DNA from: Mesocentrotus franciscanus
Lineage: Eukaryota; Echinodermata; Echinoidea; Camarodonta; Strongylocentrotidae
Direction of reading: 5' to 3'
Assembly: GCA_037976565.1 (NCBI GenBank)
Contig: CP137680.1
Coordinates: 19,246,675 to 19,310,674, forward strand
Length of the DNA: 64,000 nucleotides
The first letter of the stretch is position 1, and each line of letters opens with the position of its first letter. The translations under genes and the position numbers were made by a program. Positions 1 through 10,830 of this stretch are shown in pieces. The notes under the pieces were generated by a model that saw only the letters and a list, made by a program, of their open reading frames with translations, was not told where the DNA came from and searched no databases.

Positions 1-39
1 TCTAGATCTGGGGGGTGTTTCATCCAGCTGTTTTTTGAA

Positions 40-580
40 CCAGACTATATCACTACGCCCAACCCCCCAATCTTGCCCACTGTTCCTTATTAATTAAACC
101 CCTTAAAACGAAGTAGGTAATAAACACTCCTTTTGTATCCCTTAACCCCCTTCCTGGACCCCTCCCCCACCCCCTAGCCCCTAATCTTCCAGGCTACATG
201 ACTATGCCTTCCCTCTTTTCATCACCCTTAAACAATACTGCCCTCTGTTCATTAATAATAAAACCCTTAAAACAAGTAGGTAATATACACTCCTTTATAT
301 CCCCCCCCGACCCCCTCCCGAGCCCCTAATCATCCAGACTACATCACTACGCCCAACCCCTAATCTTGCCCACTGTTCCTTATTAATTAAACCCCTTAAA
401 ACGAAGTAGGTAATAAACACTCCTTTTGATCCCCTTAACGCCCCTTCCCGGACACCTCCCCCACCACCCCACCACTCTAGCCCCTAATCATCCAGGCTAC
501 ATGACTATGCCTTCCCTCTTTTCATCACCCTTAAACAATACTGCCCTCTGTTCATTAATAATAAAAACCCTTAGATTCAA
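40..580. repeat. Tandem repeat, ~148 bp unit with a two-unit higher order
   Basis: Pyrimidine-rich units beginning near CCAGRCTACAT start at about 44, 190, 338 and 490. Alternate units resemble each other most (CACTACGCCC against GACTATGCCT variants), so the array has a ~297 bp higher-order period. It lies inside the element at 10-1259. The short ORF over its end (426-677) is translated repeat, not a gene. Confidence 0.7.
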
Positions 581-613
581 TAACCAGTGTGTCACTTTAA
601 AATCCGCCTGTGC

Positions 614-843
614 GCGCCCATGTGCACGGCCGTATGACACAACGTATGTATTATATGCATGTAGAGCTGTTAACTGAAGTTAGAAACCCAAAATAATAAA
701 ACACACTAAAGTATAGGATAACCGAACTCGCCCATGTGCACGGCCGTATGACACAACGTATGTATTATATGCATGTAGAGCTGTTAACTGAAGTTAGAAA
801 CCCAAAATAATAAAACACACTAAAGTATAGGATAACCGAACTT
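614..843. repeat. Two near-identical tandem copies of a 114 bp unit
   Basis: The segment starting CCCATGTGCACGGCCGTATG at about 617 recurs about 114 bp later, near-identical through to CCGAACT. It looks like a recent tandem duplication within the element at 10-1259. Confidence 0.8.
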
Positions 844-1260
844 TCAACTTTGTTTGGGTGACATTTCCGAGCATCCGAATGCTTCCGAAGACGTTGCTTC
901 CAAGACCTATGATGCCGAAGATGACGTTCTGTGTGACGTCACAGGTCTACTAAATAAAATAATAAAATTCACTTTTTGGCTCAGATATATACTGTTTCGT
1001 ATGTTTTTCAGCGTTTTAACCCTCTTGAAACCATTCTAAGGCGTTCCATGCGATACAATGTCAAAATGTTGGCTACAACATACATATCTGGGGCATTTTA
1101 GGTCATTACCTGGTATTTTACTACGAAAGTAATTAAGAGTGTTCCGTTAAAGCCCTAGTCGTGTGGTGCGCCACCTACCGGTGGTTCCGGGAACATTGCG
1201 TCAAGCCTTAAAATTGATTTTTAAAATCGAAATCAATTCTAGTTGATGAAACACCCCCCT

Positions 1261-2090
1261 GATATTTTTCCTGTTAACTTGTAATTGACCAATAAAAATC
1301 ATCACAACCCATCAATGATGAGTTGGATGTTTTAATCGGTTTGAATTATACCCAGTCAAATAAATTGTATGTTTCATAGGATCATAGGATACTTGGTGCT
1401 CGGTGTAACCCACTTTGAGTTGCACTTCCTCAACACGCATCGTGCCAAATTATTGCCACGAATCTATTAAGAGAACTTTAAAATACTCAAATGGAATTTC
1501 CATATGTATAACAGGTTCACAGACAATTAAAAAAAGAGATATCTATTTACACATATACAGGGTACAGAGGTCAGTGAGTAATGAAGATAACATTATTGCA
1601 GATAAAAAAAAAAAAAGTAGTACAGCTGTACACAGTTCATTCGAGTTTACGTCTCATTTCTATAATCCTATTACATTCTTTCATATTAACAATACACCTC
1701 TTCGAGATAATAGATTGCCTTTGGTTTTCCCCAGTTCTTCTAAGTAAGTCACCCCCTCCCACCGCCCGACAACGGTATGATTCAATATCACGGGATATGA
1801 GATCATAAACACTGAAGAAAAGATGCATTTTCCATTGACTGAGCGATATGAATAGAACCACCAACAAAAAAGTTCTCATTCTATGCGCTGATGAATGTGC
1901 CAACATCAATCATAACTTATTTTTAGAGGCCATCATGGTCATTGTGTTGCCAACTGCAGTGTGTGGGAGTCGATGTTTATGACTCAATTGATGTGCCTTT
2001 AATTGTAATGCAACTCCACCATCATACTCATTTCACCATCAGCAAATGCACGCTGTTTCATTGGTTGGCAAATAATAATTCATGTATGAG
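1261..2090. other. No gene recognised
   Basis: AT-rich DNA with a short poly-A run at about 1604-1615 and short overlapping ORFs on both strands. None has a recognisable motif, splice context or composition bias that would support coding. Confidence 0.4.
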
Positions 2091-2094
2091 GTGT

Positions 2095-2226
2095 CGAGTC
2101 TGACTAATGTTGTTCGGATGCCTTTTCATAGCTAGGGAAATGTATGTGCTTCAACTGACGATACAACATCTAGCTAATACGGACAGGACGTATTACATAG
2201 GCCTACGTTTAATCAGTTTCTCTTTC

Positions 2227-2257
<31 letters not shown>

Positions 2258-2400
2258 CCCTCGATAATCCATATGCTACACCAATACAGTGATTCAATGG
2301 CACGGAATGATTTTGTTCATGACAAAGTAGATGTCAGGCGGATCCGTATGTATGAAAGATCACATTTCATGCCGATCACGCACTGACCAACTCTTTTATG
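2095..2400. repeat. Dispersed repeat, inverted relative at 48165-48345
   Basis: The part from the CT microsatellite (2221-2262) to about 2400 matches the reverse complement of 48165-48345, including the words around GGCACGGAATGATTTTGTTC and the GA microsatellite next to it. The part at 2095-2200 (GATGCCTTTTCATAGCTAGGG) has a forward relative at 47205-47290. A family of unknown type, probably a transposon. Confidence 0.6.
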
Positions 2401-2405
2401 TGGGA

Positions 2406-2560
2406 GTGTCGTGGCCGAGTGGTTTAAGGCGCTTGACTGGAGATGCGAAGGTCGAGGGTTCGAATCCCGACACGGCACTAATATCCTTTGGCAAGATATT
2501 AACCTGCACTTGCTACTCTCCACCCAGGTGTTGCCCGGTAGGATGCGACCATCACTGTCG
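2406..2560 (+). mobile_element. tRNA-derived SINE, 5' part (interrupted)
   Basis: 2406-2478 folds as a tRNA-like head: 5' GTGTCGT pairs with 3' ACGGCAC, with an A box (TGGCCGAGTGG) and a B box (GGTTCGAATCC). The SINE body follows (ATCCTTTGGCAAGATATT, CCACCCAGGTG). It matches the reverse complement of the intact copy at 59455-59800. The body stops at 2560 and resumes at about 5107, so a CR1-like insertion splits it. The head is a SINE promoter, not a functional tRNA gene. Confidence 0.85.
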
Positions 2561-3326
2561 AAAGGAAACTGGAAGATATCATGAGCGAGTTGAATGGGCA
2601 AGACCAACGAATGGGAACCATTGAATCATCTATGAAAACAACTGACAAGCTTTAATTTGTGCCGACATCCAGACGCAAGTAAACGACGTTTGTGCTAGTC
2701 TCAGCTTACGGTGTGACCTGATGGAAGCATCTCTTCTTGATATAAATAATGATAAGGATGCTAAAGATAAAAAAATCTCATCACTTGATAAAATGTTGGA
2801 AAACAAGTGCAATACCATCAATTCTCTCAACAATTCCATAGATCAGCTAGAACAGTATTCAAGAAGGAACTGTGTACGCATCTTTGGGGTAAAAGAGGAA
2901 CATGGCGAAGACACAGATCAGCTTATCTGCGAAGTGGCAAAGAGGATAGGAGTTGACTTGAACGCTAACGACATCGACCGGAGTCATCGTGTTGGAAAGA
3001 AAGGAAGACAAAAGGAGAAGAAAGAATTTAAAGGAAAAGAAAATCAAAATCAAAATCAAAAAGAAATTCATCGTGGTATCATTGTCAAATTGTGTTCCTA
3101 TCGTGTACGTCAAAAGCTCATCGTAAATCGCCGTCTGTTGAAAGGATCAGGAATATCTGTACACGAGGATCTGACATCAAAAACCCTACAACTGTTGATT
3201 CATGCACAGAAACACGAAAAAGTTAAATCTGCTTGGACAGCCGATGGCCGAGTTTTTATCCAACCAAGAGCAGATGGAAGTAAGAAATGCCTCATCTCAT
3301 GTACTGACGATCTGAAGTCCCTGTAA
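2561..3326 (+). pseudogene. ORF1 protein of the CR1-like element (damaged 5' part)
   Basis: The intact stretch from the Met at 2721 gives 201 residues: a coiled-coil-like N-terminus, then EQYSRRNCVRIFGV and DIDRSHRVGK, the signature of the RRM-like and C-terminal RNA-binding region of non-LTR ORF1 proteins. Upstream the frame is readable from about 2566 (KLEDIMSELNGQ) but meets TAA after TTDKL, followed by a frameshift. A lysine- and glutamine-rich insert (KENQNQNQKE) lies mid-protein. ORF1p would package element RNA. The stop and truncated 5' end make this copy a relic. Confidence 0.8.
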
Positions 3327-3711
3327 ATATTGAACATATCACCTAATAACTCTTTGTATATTTAAAGTTCTCATGGATTTCAATACAGTATATCTTTTTC
3401 TTCTTACATAAACAAAGGATCTGCATGTACCGTAAATGTAGGTGTAAAGTGATCATTCCCTACAGGATTCTATAGTATGATGAATGATGCAATATTTACC
3501 TTGATGCAATATTTACCTTGATCAAATCTCAATTTATATGATGTATACCTTTTCACAGCTATGCTCCTTGCGGCACACCCGCTTTTAAATCTTTTACGCA
3601 TATTTACTTATTTAGCACTTATGTACTTACCATTTTTCTTGAATTTTTATATTTTTACATTATTTATTTTTTGTTAAGAGTGTCTGAGGAGTGTTTGGTG
3701 TGTGACTGTTT

Positions 3712-3985
3712 TTGCCCGTGGGTCCTTTTCCACTTCTTCTACTAATTATGTACGAATATTGTAAGCTATGCCAAATAATTATTGTGAATGATGAGTCTAG
3801 AAATTGTAATTTTGACTACTGCATGCGTTGTTACTCTGAATTGTTTCCCTTCAACCATTATATTACCGATGGAGACTTCTTGGATGCACTCTACAGTTTT
3901 TTCCACCTTAATTGTAATATAGATATGGAAAAACTTCACTATTTGAAATTCAACCCATTCCAAATCAGTTCAAATAGTGAACTCA
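3712..3985 (+). pseudogene. N-terminal remnant of CR1-like ORF2
   Basis: A Cys-containing stretch (CKLCQ, DYCMRCYSELFPFN) precedes HYLKFNPFQIS. The same kind of lead-in segment occurs before the endonuclease in invertebrate CR1-like ORF2 proteins. The frame is lost near 3985, and the sequence continues in another frame directly with the far C-terminal region, so endonuclease and polymerase have been deleted. Confidence 0.55.
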
Positions 3986-4577
3986 ATCAGAATCTCTCTC
4001 TAAAACCTGGAAACCTCACATTGATAATGTTTGCTCAAAGATATCTAGAGGTAGTGGTGTGTTATCTAGATTAAGACATTTTTTACCACAGAATATTCTC
4101 ATTACTATATATAACAGTATAATATTGCCTCACCTAATTTATTGTAATACTACATGGGGTCATACATTTCCAAGTCATCTTAACAAATTAGAAATTCTTC
4201 AGAAACGGGCAATCAGATTCATAACTTGGTCAATAGGCTATGTACACAGTAGCCCACTATTTTATAAACTTAGGACCTTACCTTTGAAACTGCTTGTATC
4301 ATTTGGTACTCTAATTTTCATGTTTAAATATAACTCTGGCCTGTTGCCCCAAATATTTAATGATATGTTCACTTTAAATTCCAATGTTCATTCCTATAAT
4401 ACTCGTCAGAGTCGCCAATTTCACAAACCCAAGGTGCGTACTACCACTGCACAACATTCCTTTCATTTTAATGCCATCCAACAATGGAATGCTCTTGATA
4501 AGAGCACTAAAAATAGTACCACCCTTTCCCGTTTTAAAACGCTTTGTCGTAATACTTTTCTACTCTCACTTAAATAA
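3986..4577 (+). pseudogene. C-terminal (post-RT) region of CR1-like ORF2
   Basis: Readable from about 4000 as SKTWKPHIDNVCSKISRG, then, after the Met at 4059, LSRLRHFLPQNIL, ILPHLIYCNTTWG and LQKRAIRFIT. These are the typical thumb and connection motifs that follow the catalytic core in CR1, L2 and Jockey-type polymerases. The frame ends at a normal C-terminal stop (4575-4577). No catalytic residues are present in this fragment. Confidence 0.8.
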
Positions 4578-4684
4578 TTTGTATAATAATTTGTGCAATA
4601 TTTCTCTACAATTCTTCATCTCTCCTTATTCCTTTCCTACTGTCCCACCCCTCTTCCCTTCTCTCTCCCTCTATCTCCCTCTCG

Positions 4685-4685
4685 G

Positions 4686-4714
<29 letters not shown>
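4685..4714. repeat. (GT)n microsatellite
   Basis: About 15 GT units inside the 3' untranslated part of the CR1-like element. The paired ORFs over it on both strands are artefacts of the repeat. Confidence 0.9.
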
Positions 4715-4719
<5 letters not shown>

Positions 4720-5106
4720 CTGTATATGCTTGTTTTCATGGTTTTTTTCCACATGATTTTGTATTACATGGAACCGGTCAGTGTTCATCGGCCTCACTGA
4801 GGCGCTGCCTCGGCCAGAACAAGCTGAGCCCATTGTTCTGCTTGCGCGCATTGTAATAGCCGGTGAATGCTGACGGGTGCCATGGTTTAGTTTGTTTAAG
4901 CCTATTACCTAGTTTTTGTTATACAATTTTACTCGTTTATTGTACAGGAACCCCACTTACAAGCTTAAGCTTCTCTCGGGTTCCCTAACCATTTTTTACT
5001 CTGTATGTCCATCATGTTTTGTATAATTATGTCCTTCGAATATTGTTTGTATTTTCTGAATGTTTTTAAAAATGGTTGAACCAATAAATGAAATGAAAAT
5101 GAAATG

Positions 5107-5200
5107 GTCAAACAGTTTTTGAGCGTCAAGTAATGCCTGGCTGGAATGCTCCCCAGGGAGTGGAGATTGTGCACACAGTGCCGCCGGCTGGATCCGCCCC
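5107..5200 (+). mobile_element. tRNA-derived SINE, 3' part (continuation of 2406-2560)
   Basis: GTCAAACAGTTTTTGAGCGTC and GGCTGGAATGCTCCCCAGGGAG match the reverse complement of 59564-59640, exactly the SINE segment that should follow the piece ending at 2560. The last part diverges after GTGCACACAGTG into a CTGGATCCGCC-type repeat end. Confidence 0.8.
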
Positions 5201-6020
5201 TGTATACAAATATATACTGGGCAAGAGGTGACTCTAATAGTACTTTTTGAGTCACTAAGGGACCATAGTTTTAATCCAAAGACTCAAATAAAGGCAGTAT
5301 ATATATTTTATATCCGGCATCAAAAATTTATTTTTCAAAAAAACATAAAACATAAAACAATTGTATTAAAATTTTACAATTTTACAACTTTAATAAAATT
5401 GAAAAATTTATCAAAAATAGACATGAGTTCTGTGTTAATTTTTGTTAGCCGTAAATAGTACTTTTTTGCAAAATAGTGTGTATATTTTTGATCATGTGAC
5501 ACACTTTTAACCAATCAATGAACTAGAATATATGAATGACGTATATAATTAGATATACAAACATCAAATGATCATATTAATCACATACAGGTACATTTAC
5601 ATATTTCAACTAACAGGCAGAATGCAGCAATGAATTCCAACTGGCAACACAATTCCCATATACTGATATTGTGTATAGTGCCTACGTGGAATACAACAGT
5701 TGGTCTACTAGCTCTTTCCAAAGCAAACAGAATGTATAAACAAATCTGCAAGGATTGTTTTACTATAAGTTATTGCCATCTGAGGATATCTTCAGCATGG
5801 ATATATACAATGCAAACATTAAGCAGAGATGTAAACTTCCATCAGAGCATTCCAGTGCTCTCTTTTGGCTTAAAATCAATATACAAATTTCTTAAATAAA
5901 GTCCACAAAATCTAGATAAAGAACTAATTAGTGTGAAACCTTAACTTTTATTCTCAAATTTTAAATATGAACTATCGGAAATAAGTACTGGTTTAGGTAG
6001 GCAATAGCTTATTGTATTGT
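5201..6020. other. No gene recognised; AT-rich
   Basis: Two short ORFs (5228-5458 and 5630-5899) lack motifs and splice context. The DNA is strongly AT-rich with poly-A and poly-T stretches. Confidence 0.4.
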
Positions 6021-6807
6021 TATTTTTTTTGTATCGTTATTTATTCAAAGAATTCCACATGGCAGCCCAAGGGGCTGAATTACATGGATTTTACAAGGTA
6101 AAATGACAAAAGACAAAGTGTTTTACAAATTTAAACATATGCCATAGTAATACAATAATATAATAATATGAAGGAGAGAAATAGAGAGAGAGGGAGAGAG
6201 AGAGAGAGAAAGAGAGAAATTGAGAGACGAGACCAAATGGAGATCGAGAACGAGAAACAATGATATAGAGGCAGAAGTGTGGCAATCTAGAGGAAGAGAT
6301 TATAAATTACATAATAAATGAGAAGATTGATTAACTAAATAATCATCTGTTGTATCACTTGGTACATTCTAAAATGATGGTAAAATATAAATAATTGTAG
6401 TAAGCACTAAGCAGAGGTAAAGAGTAGGGAAAGAGAGGAGAATTGAGTGAAGGGGACAGAAGGAGTAAGAGCTGGTAGGAGGGAGACACACAGACAGAAA
6501 GAGAGAGAGAGAGAAAGAGGGGGGAGGAAGAAGGAGAAGAGTACAAAAATACATGATAATAATTAAGATACATAAATACATTGTGACATTATATAGTGAG
6601 AGCAAATATGGGGAATATGATTTATGGTAAAGTTGTAAATTTTGAGTAAGGATAAACATGCTCAGAACACGCTCTCGGGTAATGTATAACGTTAAAAAAA
6701 TAAAACCATTTGAAATATCATTAGATAAATGTAACTATGTAAGAAAGGTGTAACAATCATGGCAGTTAAATATGTGAAAAGCAGCATCAGTAAAAATATT
6801 GTTTTAA

Positions 6808-6828
6808 ATATATATATATATATATATA
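6808..6828. repeat. (AT)n microsatellite
   Basis: A run of TA dinucleotides in the 3' region of the minus-strand non-LTR fragment. GA-rich microsatellites lie at about 6180-6220 and 6495-6525 in the same element. Confidence 0.85.
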
Positions 6829-6949
6829 CATATACTGTACATATAAAAAGCATCATTATGTATTCAAAGAGGAATATTGCACTTATAGGAGTTAGCGTGT
6901 GAAAGTTCTTTTACATAGTGTTTATCGGTCGCACTAGACATGGAATGGT

Positions 6950-7386
6950 CTAGTTCCTATAACGCTCTGTTTGTGTCCTGAGGATATCAAGATGCGAGGA
7001 ATTCCTCAAATTGCGGCCAGAGAGTAGTTGAAGTTGAGTTGAAAGCATTCCAGGTTGGCGGGCAGACGCAAGAAGGGACTTTCCAAAATTAGTAAGGAGA
7101 GCGTTTCTTCTTTCAGCGAGGTGGTGATTCCCATATCGTGAAGTAGATCCACGTATAGTGTACTCGGAGAGGTATAGGTGATGAAGCAAAGGGCTCTCCG
7201 CTGGACTTTTACCAAGGTTTCCGATTGTTTGAGGGCGAGGTTAGTACACCAAACTGGGGCGGCGAATTCTAGCAGGGGGCGGATATACATGACATAAATA
7301 AATGACAAATCGTTACGACCAACTCCATTTCTTCTAAGAGAGCATAGGATGTAGAGACGTCGGGAAGAACGCGAGATCATTTTCAT
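6950..7386 (-). pseudogene. Post-RT region of a non-LTR ORF2, frameshifted
   Basis: RLYILCSLRRNGVGRNDL, YIRPLLEFAAPVW and LVKVQRRAL are the conserved C-terminal motifs of CR1/L2/Jockey-group ORF2 proteins. The frame breaks after SLKEE, and the coherent continuation (ERRNALLTNFGKSLL to LDILRTQTERYRN) is in the next frame, so there is a single frameshift. It lacks the catalytic core and cannot act alone. Confidence 0.75.
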
Positions 7387-7530
7387 AATGTATTCTCTGT
7401 CAGTTAAAAAAATAGTGGGTTGAATTTTCCATCTTGAAAAGGCACTAAAAGTTCAGGTATGTAGAAAAGAAAGCAGGACATCTTATGCATACATGTGCAT
7501 GTATATTATGTTGCTCATGTACATATGCAG

Positions 7531-8005
7531 TCAGCATATTGAAGACTGACGACTGTGTCTCTCTACATACCGTCTCAATAGAAACACAGCATGCTTGCAT
7601 ACACGACAGCTAGGTTTACGGATAAATCTCTTCAGTAAGTCAAAGATTCCTGTGTAATCTTGCATTGCATACAGTTTCATGAAGCCTTCTATATCTTCCG
7701 TGCCCCTATGCTTCCTGTTTGCATTTAAAACATACTTGTCATTGGGAACAACGTCTTTGTGATCTTTCAAGAACTCCCGAAGACTATCCAACGCAGCCTC
7801 CGAAACATACTGCTCTGTATGATAGTACACCTGTTTGAATTTATCACTATCGCGTAGAGTGTCCGGTGTGACACTTTGTTGGCACATTCGTTCGCGATGG
7901 TTTCTTCCTTCGACCGTTAGATGGGCCAGGCTCTTCTTCAGGATCTGAATCGGGAAAAATCTGTGGTTGCATACCCCCTGTAGTCTCCTCCATCTTCCAC
8001 GGATC
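7531..8005 (-). CDS. Terminal exon of an unrecognised gene or element
   Basis: A good acceptor (TATCTGCAG, AG at 8007-8006) precedes a frame open for about 157 codons to TGA at 7533-7531. The C-terminal two thirds look protein-like: LREFLKDHKDVVPNDKYVL, IEGFMKLYAMQDYTGIFDLL, then a basic tail with CRVCK. The first ~100 bp is open in a second frame that reads acidic and Pro-rich (EEEPGPSNG), so either splicing phase or a frameshift is possible there. I do not recognise a family. It lies between a non-LTR fragment and a DNA transposon, so it could be a host last exon or captured sequence. No upstream exon was identified. Confidence 0.4.
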
Positions 8006-8368
8006 CTGCAGATAATAAAGAGCTTGAATATCATATCGTTAACAAAGTAGAAAACATGAAGAATGCATGACATTAATTAGACTAACTTTGCAAACTCTTG
8101 TGTACTATTAATGTGTCATATCATACATAACATCTTTTGCACAATCTCAGAATCTAGATAATTTCTTGTTATTTACAATGTCAGACTTTTAGTGCATTGC
8201 AGCATGCTTCTGCAACAAGAGGAAGACCATATGAAAAAAAAGCAACAACAAATCTCATCTCATAAAGCCAGCATAAAATTTCTTTACGAAATACAATATT
8301 ATGCAACTTTAGGGCTGCTTGAACATTCAGTGTAAGTGTATTTTCAAGGTTTATTTGCTATTTTGTCA

Positions 8369-8670
8369 TTTAAAGCCCCCGTCTTAATAGAACTTTTTCG
8401 ATCTCACCCGAGCGATATGTGGATGAGAAACAGTGGGGGGTCTGATCGTAAAATACGGGGTGAGCTTTTGGACACCGTCTTAATCAGCCATCCGCAAAAA
8501 CCTCACCCGGGTAGGTTACCATAACAACCGCACCTGTCTTATCGCGATCAGCTGGCGCGCGCTGTGTACGTGACATGTAAATTACGGGTAAATTACGCGA
8601 GCGTCTTAATAGGCCGTTTATCAGGAAGTCGTCCGGACGACGTCCGGACGTCACCTCGCTATCACCGGCC
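8369..8670 (+). mobile_element. DNA transposon copy 1 (GCCCCGTCTTAAT family), left part
   Basis: It starts TTAAAGCCCCCGTCTTAATAG, with the GTCTTAAT core seen at both ends of copy 2. The body 8383-8660 matches 11166-11510 closely, except for a palindromic insertion in copy 2. It contains repeated CGTCCGGACG motifs. At 8660-8670 it is interrupted by a second, long-TIR element. Confidence 0.7.
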
Positions 8671-9848
8671 TGCGTCTTATTTTTTCGTACCACGGCGAGC
8701 CCAGATTCCTATTATTTCATGAATATTCATTACGCAGGGTCGGGGAAAGTCTCGATTCTCTTGAATATTCATGTATGATCGAGGCGGGAACTATCCTACA
8801 TACGTAGCATGCGCAGCATCGAATATCGCGTGTAACACGTTGGATTAATGGTATAAAACGACATAAGAAAAGCAATGTCATGGTCATTTGGATAATACAG
8901 TCATAAATGCTGTGTTTAATTATTAAAAATGCCAAAAACGAAACAAAATGTCAGTAGACAAGATATATAGCATATATTTCAAGCAAGAGTAAAATGATTG
9001 TTCTCTTGATAGGCAATTTATGAGTACTTTTCCGAGGTCAAGTTGAATCTATAGTTCTTGTTATGAATGGGAAAATAATCAGTTCTAGGTTCGCTTGTTT
9101 AAATATTACAAGCAGAGGTTGAATTTTGGTATTGCATATGTGATACAGTATAAACATGAGTTAAGTTCAATTAGCAAAGGTGAATTTGATAAAACTGGAT
9201 TTGACTGACTTCTGGTGTGTTTTATTCTTTAGAGGTCGTAGTGACAATTCAATCTGTATAAAAAAAAAGAATATAATATAGGCCTACATACAGACATCAA
9301 GTTAGCAAAAATAAATACCTGTGTATTGCACTTAAATTATTTCTATGATCTATGCTCACTTAACTGCATAATATTACCACTATGATAACTTTAGTGCCTG
9401 CATGATGTGTCGTTTCACATATGATGTACCTGTCATAATAAATGATAAATAAAATCAAACTCTATAGCTACGTACTTTATCCTCGTAAAGATACTCTTTC
9501 GTATTAAACGAATAAGGATTTATTTGTGACACACAGTGCTATATTTGTTCTCACCAATTCTAACCGGATTAAAATAACTGCTTTCTTTCCTAAGCATCAA
9601 ATATACACACTTGTTCAATAATTGATAACCAAAGGGACAAAACTAAGTCACTAGTCTATACAAGCAGGGTATCAAATTCACCTTTGCTAATTGAACTTAA
9701 CTCATGTTTATAATAATGTATCAAATAGTTCCCGCCTCGATCATACATGAATATTCAAGAGAATCGAGACTTTCCCCGACCCTGCGTAATGAATATTCAT
9801 GAAATAATAGGAATCTGGGCTCGCCGTGGTACGAAAAAATAAGACGCC
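8671..9848. mobile_element. Long-TIR element nested in copy 1, MULE-like target duplication
   Basis: Its ends are GCGTCTTATTTTTTCGTACC (from 8671) and the inverse ending at 9848. The arms match for about 125 bp (8671-8800 against 9727-9848), and a further inner block matches (9140-9190 against 9670-9722). It is flanked by CACCGGCCTG on both sides, a 9 or 10 bp target duplication depending on where the end is drawn. Long TIRs with 9-10 bp duplications are characteristic of Mutator-like elements. No transposase is visible, so it is non-autonomous. Confidence 0.65.
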
Positions 9849-9892
9849 ACCGGCCTGGGCCTGGCCCGTCTAAAGCCCCGTCTTAATAGAAA

Positions 9893-10501
9893 TTGTAATA
9901 TTGAGATTGATGGCTTGCCTCTCATTGAAAAACAATCTGTAAAATTTTTAGGAGTCACTATTGATTCTCATCTCAATTTTAATGAGCATATACTTAATAT
10001 ACTGTACATACATCAGTATCGAGGAATATTGGAATACTGTATAAGTTAAAACCATTTCTTTCTGAAAGATCTATGATTATATAATACAATTCTCTAATTT
10101 TATCACATGTGATATATTGTAATATTGTGTGGGGTAATTGTAGTTTAACAAGAATTTATTCCTTATTTTTACTTCAAAAGAGAGCGATTCGCATGATCAC
10201 TAACTCAAATTATATATCACACACGGAACCTTTATTTCATCGTTTAAAAACATTAAAAATACAAGATATTCACATTTTTCAGACAAGCATTTTTATGTAT
10301 AAATATTCTCATAATCAACTGCCATCCCTATTTCACAACATTTACAGTTTAAACTCAAACATTCACACATATCCCACCCGTTGTTCAATAAATTATCACT
10401 TAGAAAATCCTAAAATACTTTTAGCTCAAAAGTCAGTAAGACATCATGGACCAGATGTTTGGAACTCCTTACCAAATTTGTTCATCTCTCTATTATTTTA
10501 A
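9893..10501 (+). pseudogene. Post-RT region of CR1-like ORF2
   Basis: It begins NCNIEIDGLPLIEKQSVKFL and GVTIDSHLNFNEHI, is frameshifted near 10000, and then reads MIYCNIVWGN, LLQKRAIRMIT and HTEPLFHRLKTLKI to about 10500. This matches the same region as the fragment at 3986-4577, with moderate divergence. Catalytic motifs are absent. Confidence 0.75.
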
Positions 10502-10699
10502 AGCATCTCTTAAAAAAACTCTCATATCGAAGTATCTACATAACTGATTTTAACATGCCGTAGGCAATTATCATTGATATCTCAAATTTTGGTCACATTG
10601 CAACTCATTTTAGGAAATTTTGTTTTCTATTTCGTATTCTTGGATATATTTATTGAAAAGGCTACATTTGTTTTAACTCCACCATACAACATAAAGCTA

Positions 10700-10830
10700 C
10701 ATGCACACGTTACACACACATACAAACACACGCGCTCGCGCGCACATGCACACACACACACACACACTCACGCACACACACACACACACAAAATATACAC
10801 TTACACAACACACTCACACACTCATACACA
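10700..10830. repeat. (CA)n-rich microsatellite
   Basis: Interrupted CACACA tract with a CGCG core near 10734, inside the 3' region of the retroelement. The 102-residue ORF over it is an artefact. Confidence 0.85.

Larger units (their letters stand above)
10..1259. mobile_element. Non-autonomous DNA transposon with 15 bp terminal inverted repeats
   Basis: GGGGGGTGTTTCATC at 10-24 is repeated exactly in inverse orientation at 1245-1259. Between the ends there is no transposase frame; the interior is two sets of tandem repeats and AT-rich filler. The flanks give no convincing target duplication. The element type is inferred from the inverted ends alone, and the superfamily is unknown. Confidence 0.6.
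2561..5106 (+). mobile_element. CR1-like non-LTR retrotransposon, 5'-truncated and internally deleted
   Basis: The element holds an ORF1-type frame, a remnant of the ORF2 start and the ORF2 C-terminal region, in the right order for a CR1/L2-group element. The 3' untranslated part contains a GT microsatellite and ends near 5100 in short ATGAAATGAAA-type repeats rather than poly-A, as expected for this group. Nearly all of the endonuclease and reverse transcriptase core is missing. It sits inside a SINE. Confidence 0.8.
6025..7440 (-). mobile_element. 3' fragment of a CR1/L2-type non-LTR retrotransposon
   Basis: On the minus strand, coding-like sequence from about 7386 to 6955 is followed by a long GA-microsatellite-rich 3' region and an end near 6025 containing AATAAATAACGATAC. 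The 5' side is truncated within the post-RT region. Confidence 0.65.

Noticed and set aside
2406..2478. tRNA gene (similar heads at 59728-59800 and 62153-62224)
   Set aside because: All three continue directly into the same SINE body and 3' tail, so they are SINE promoters rather than tRNA genes.
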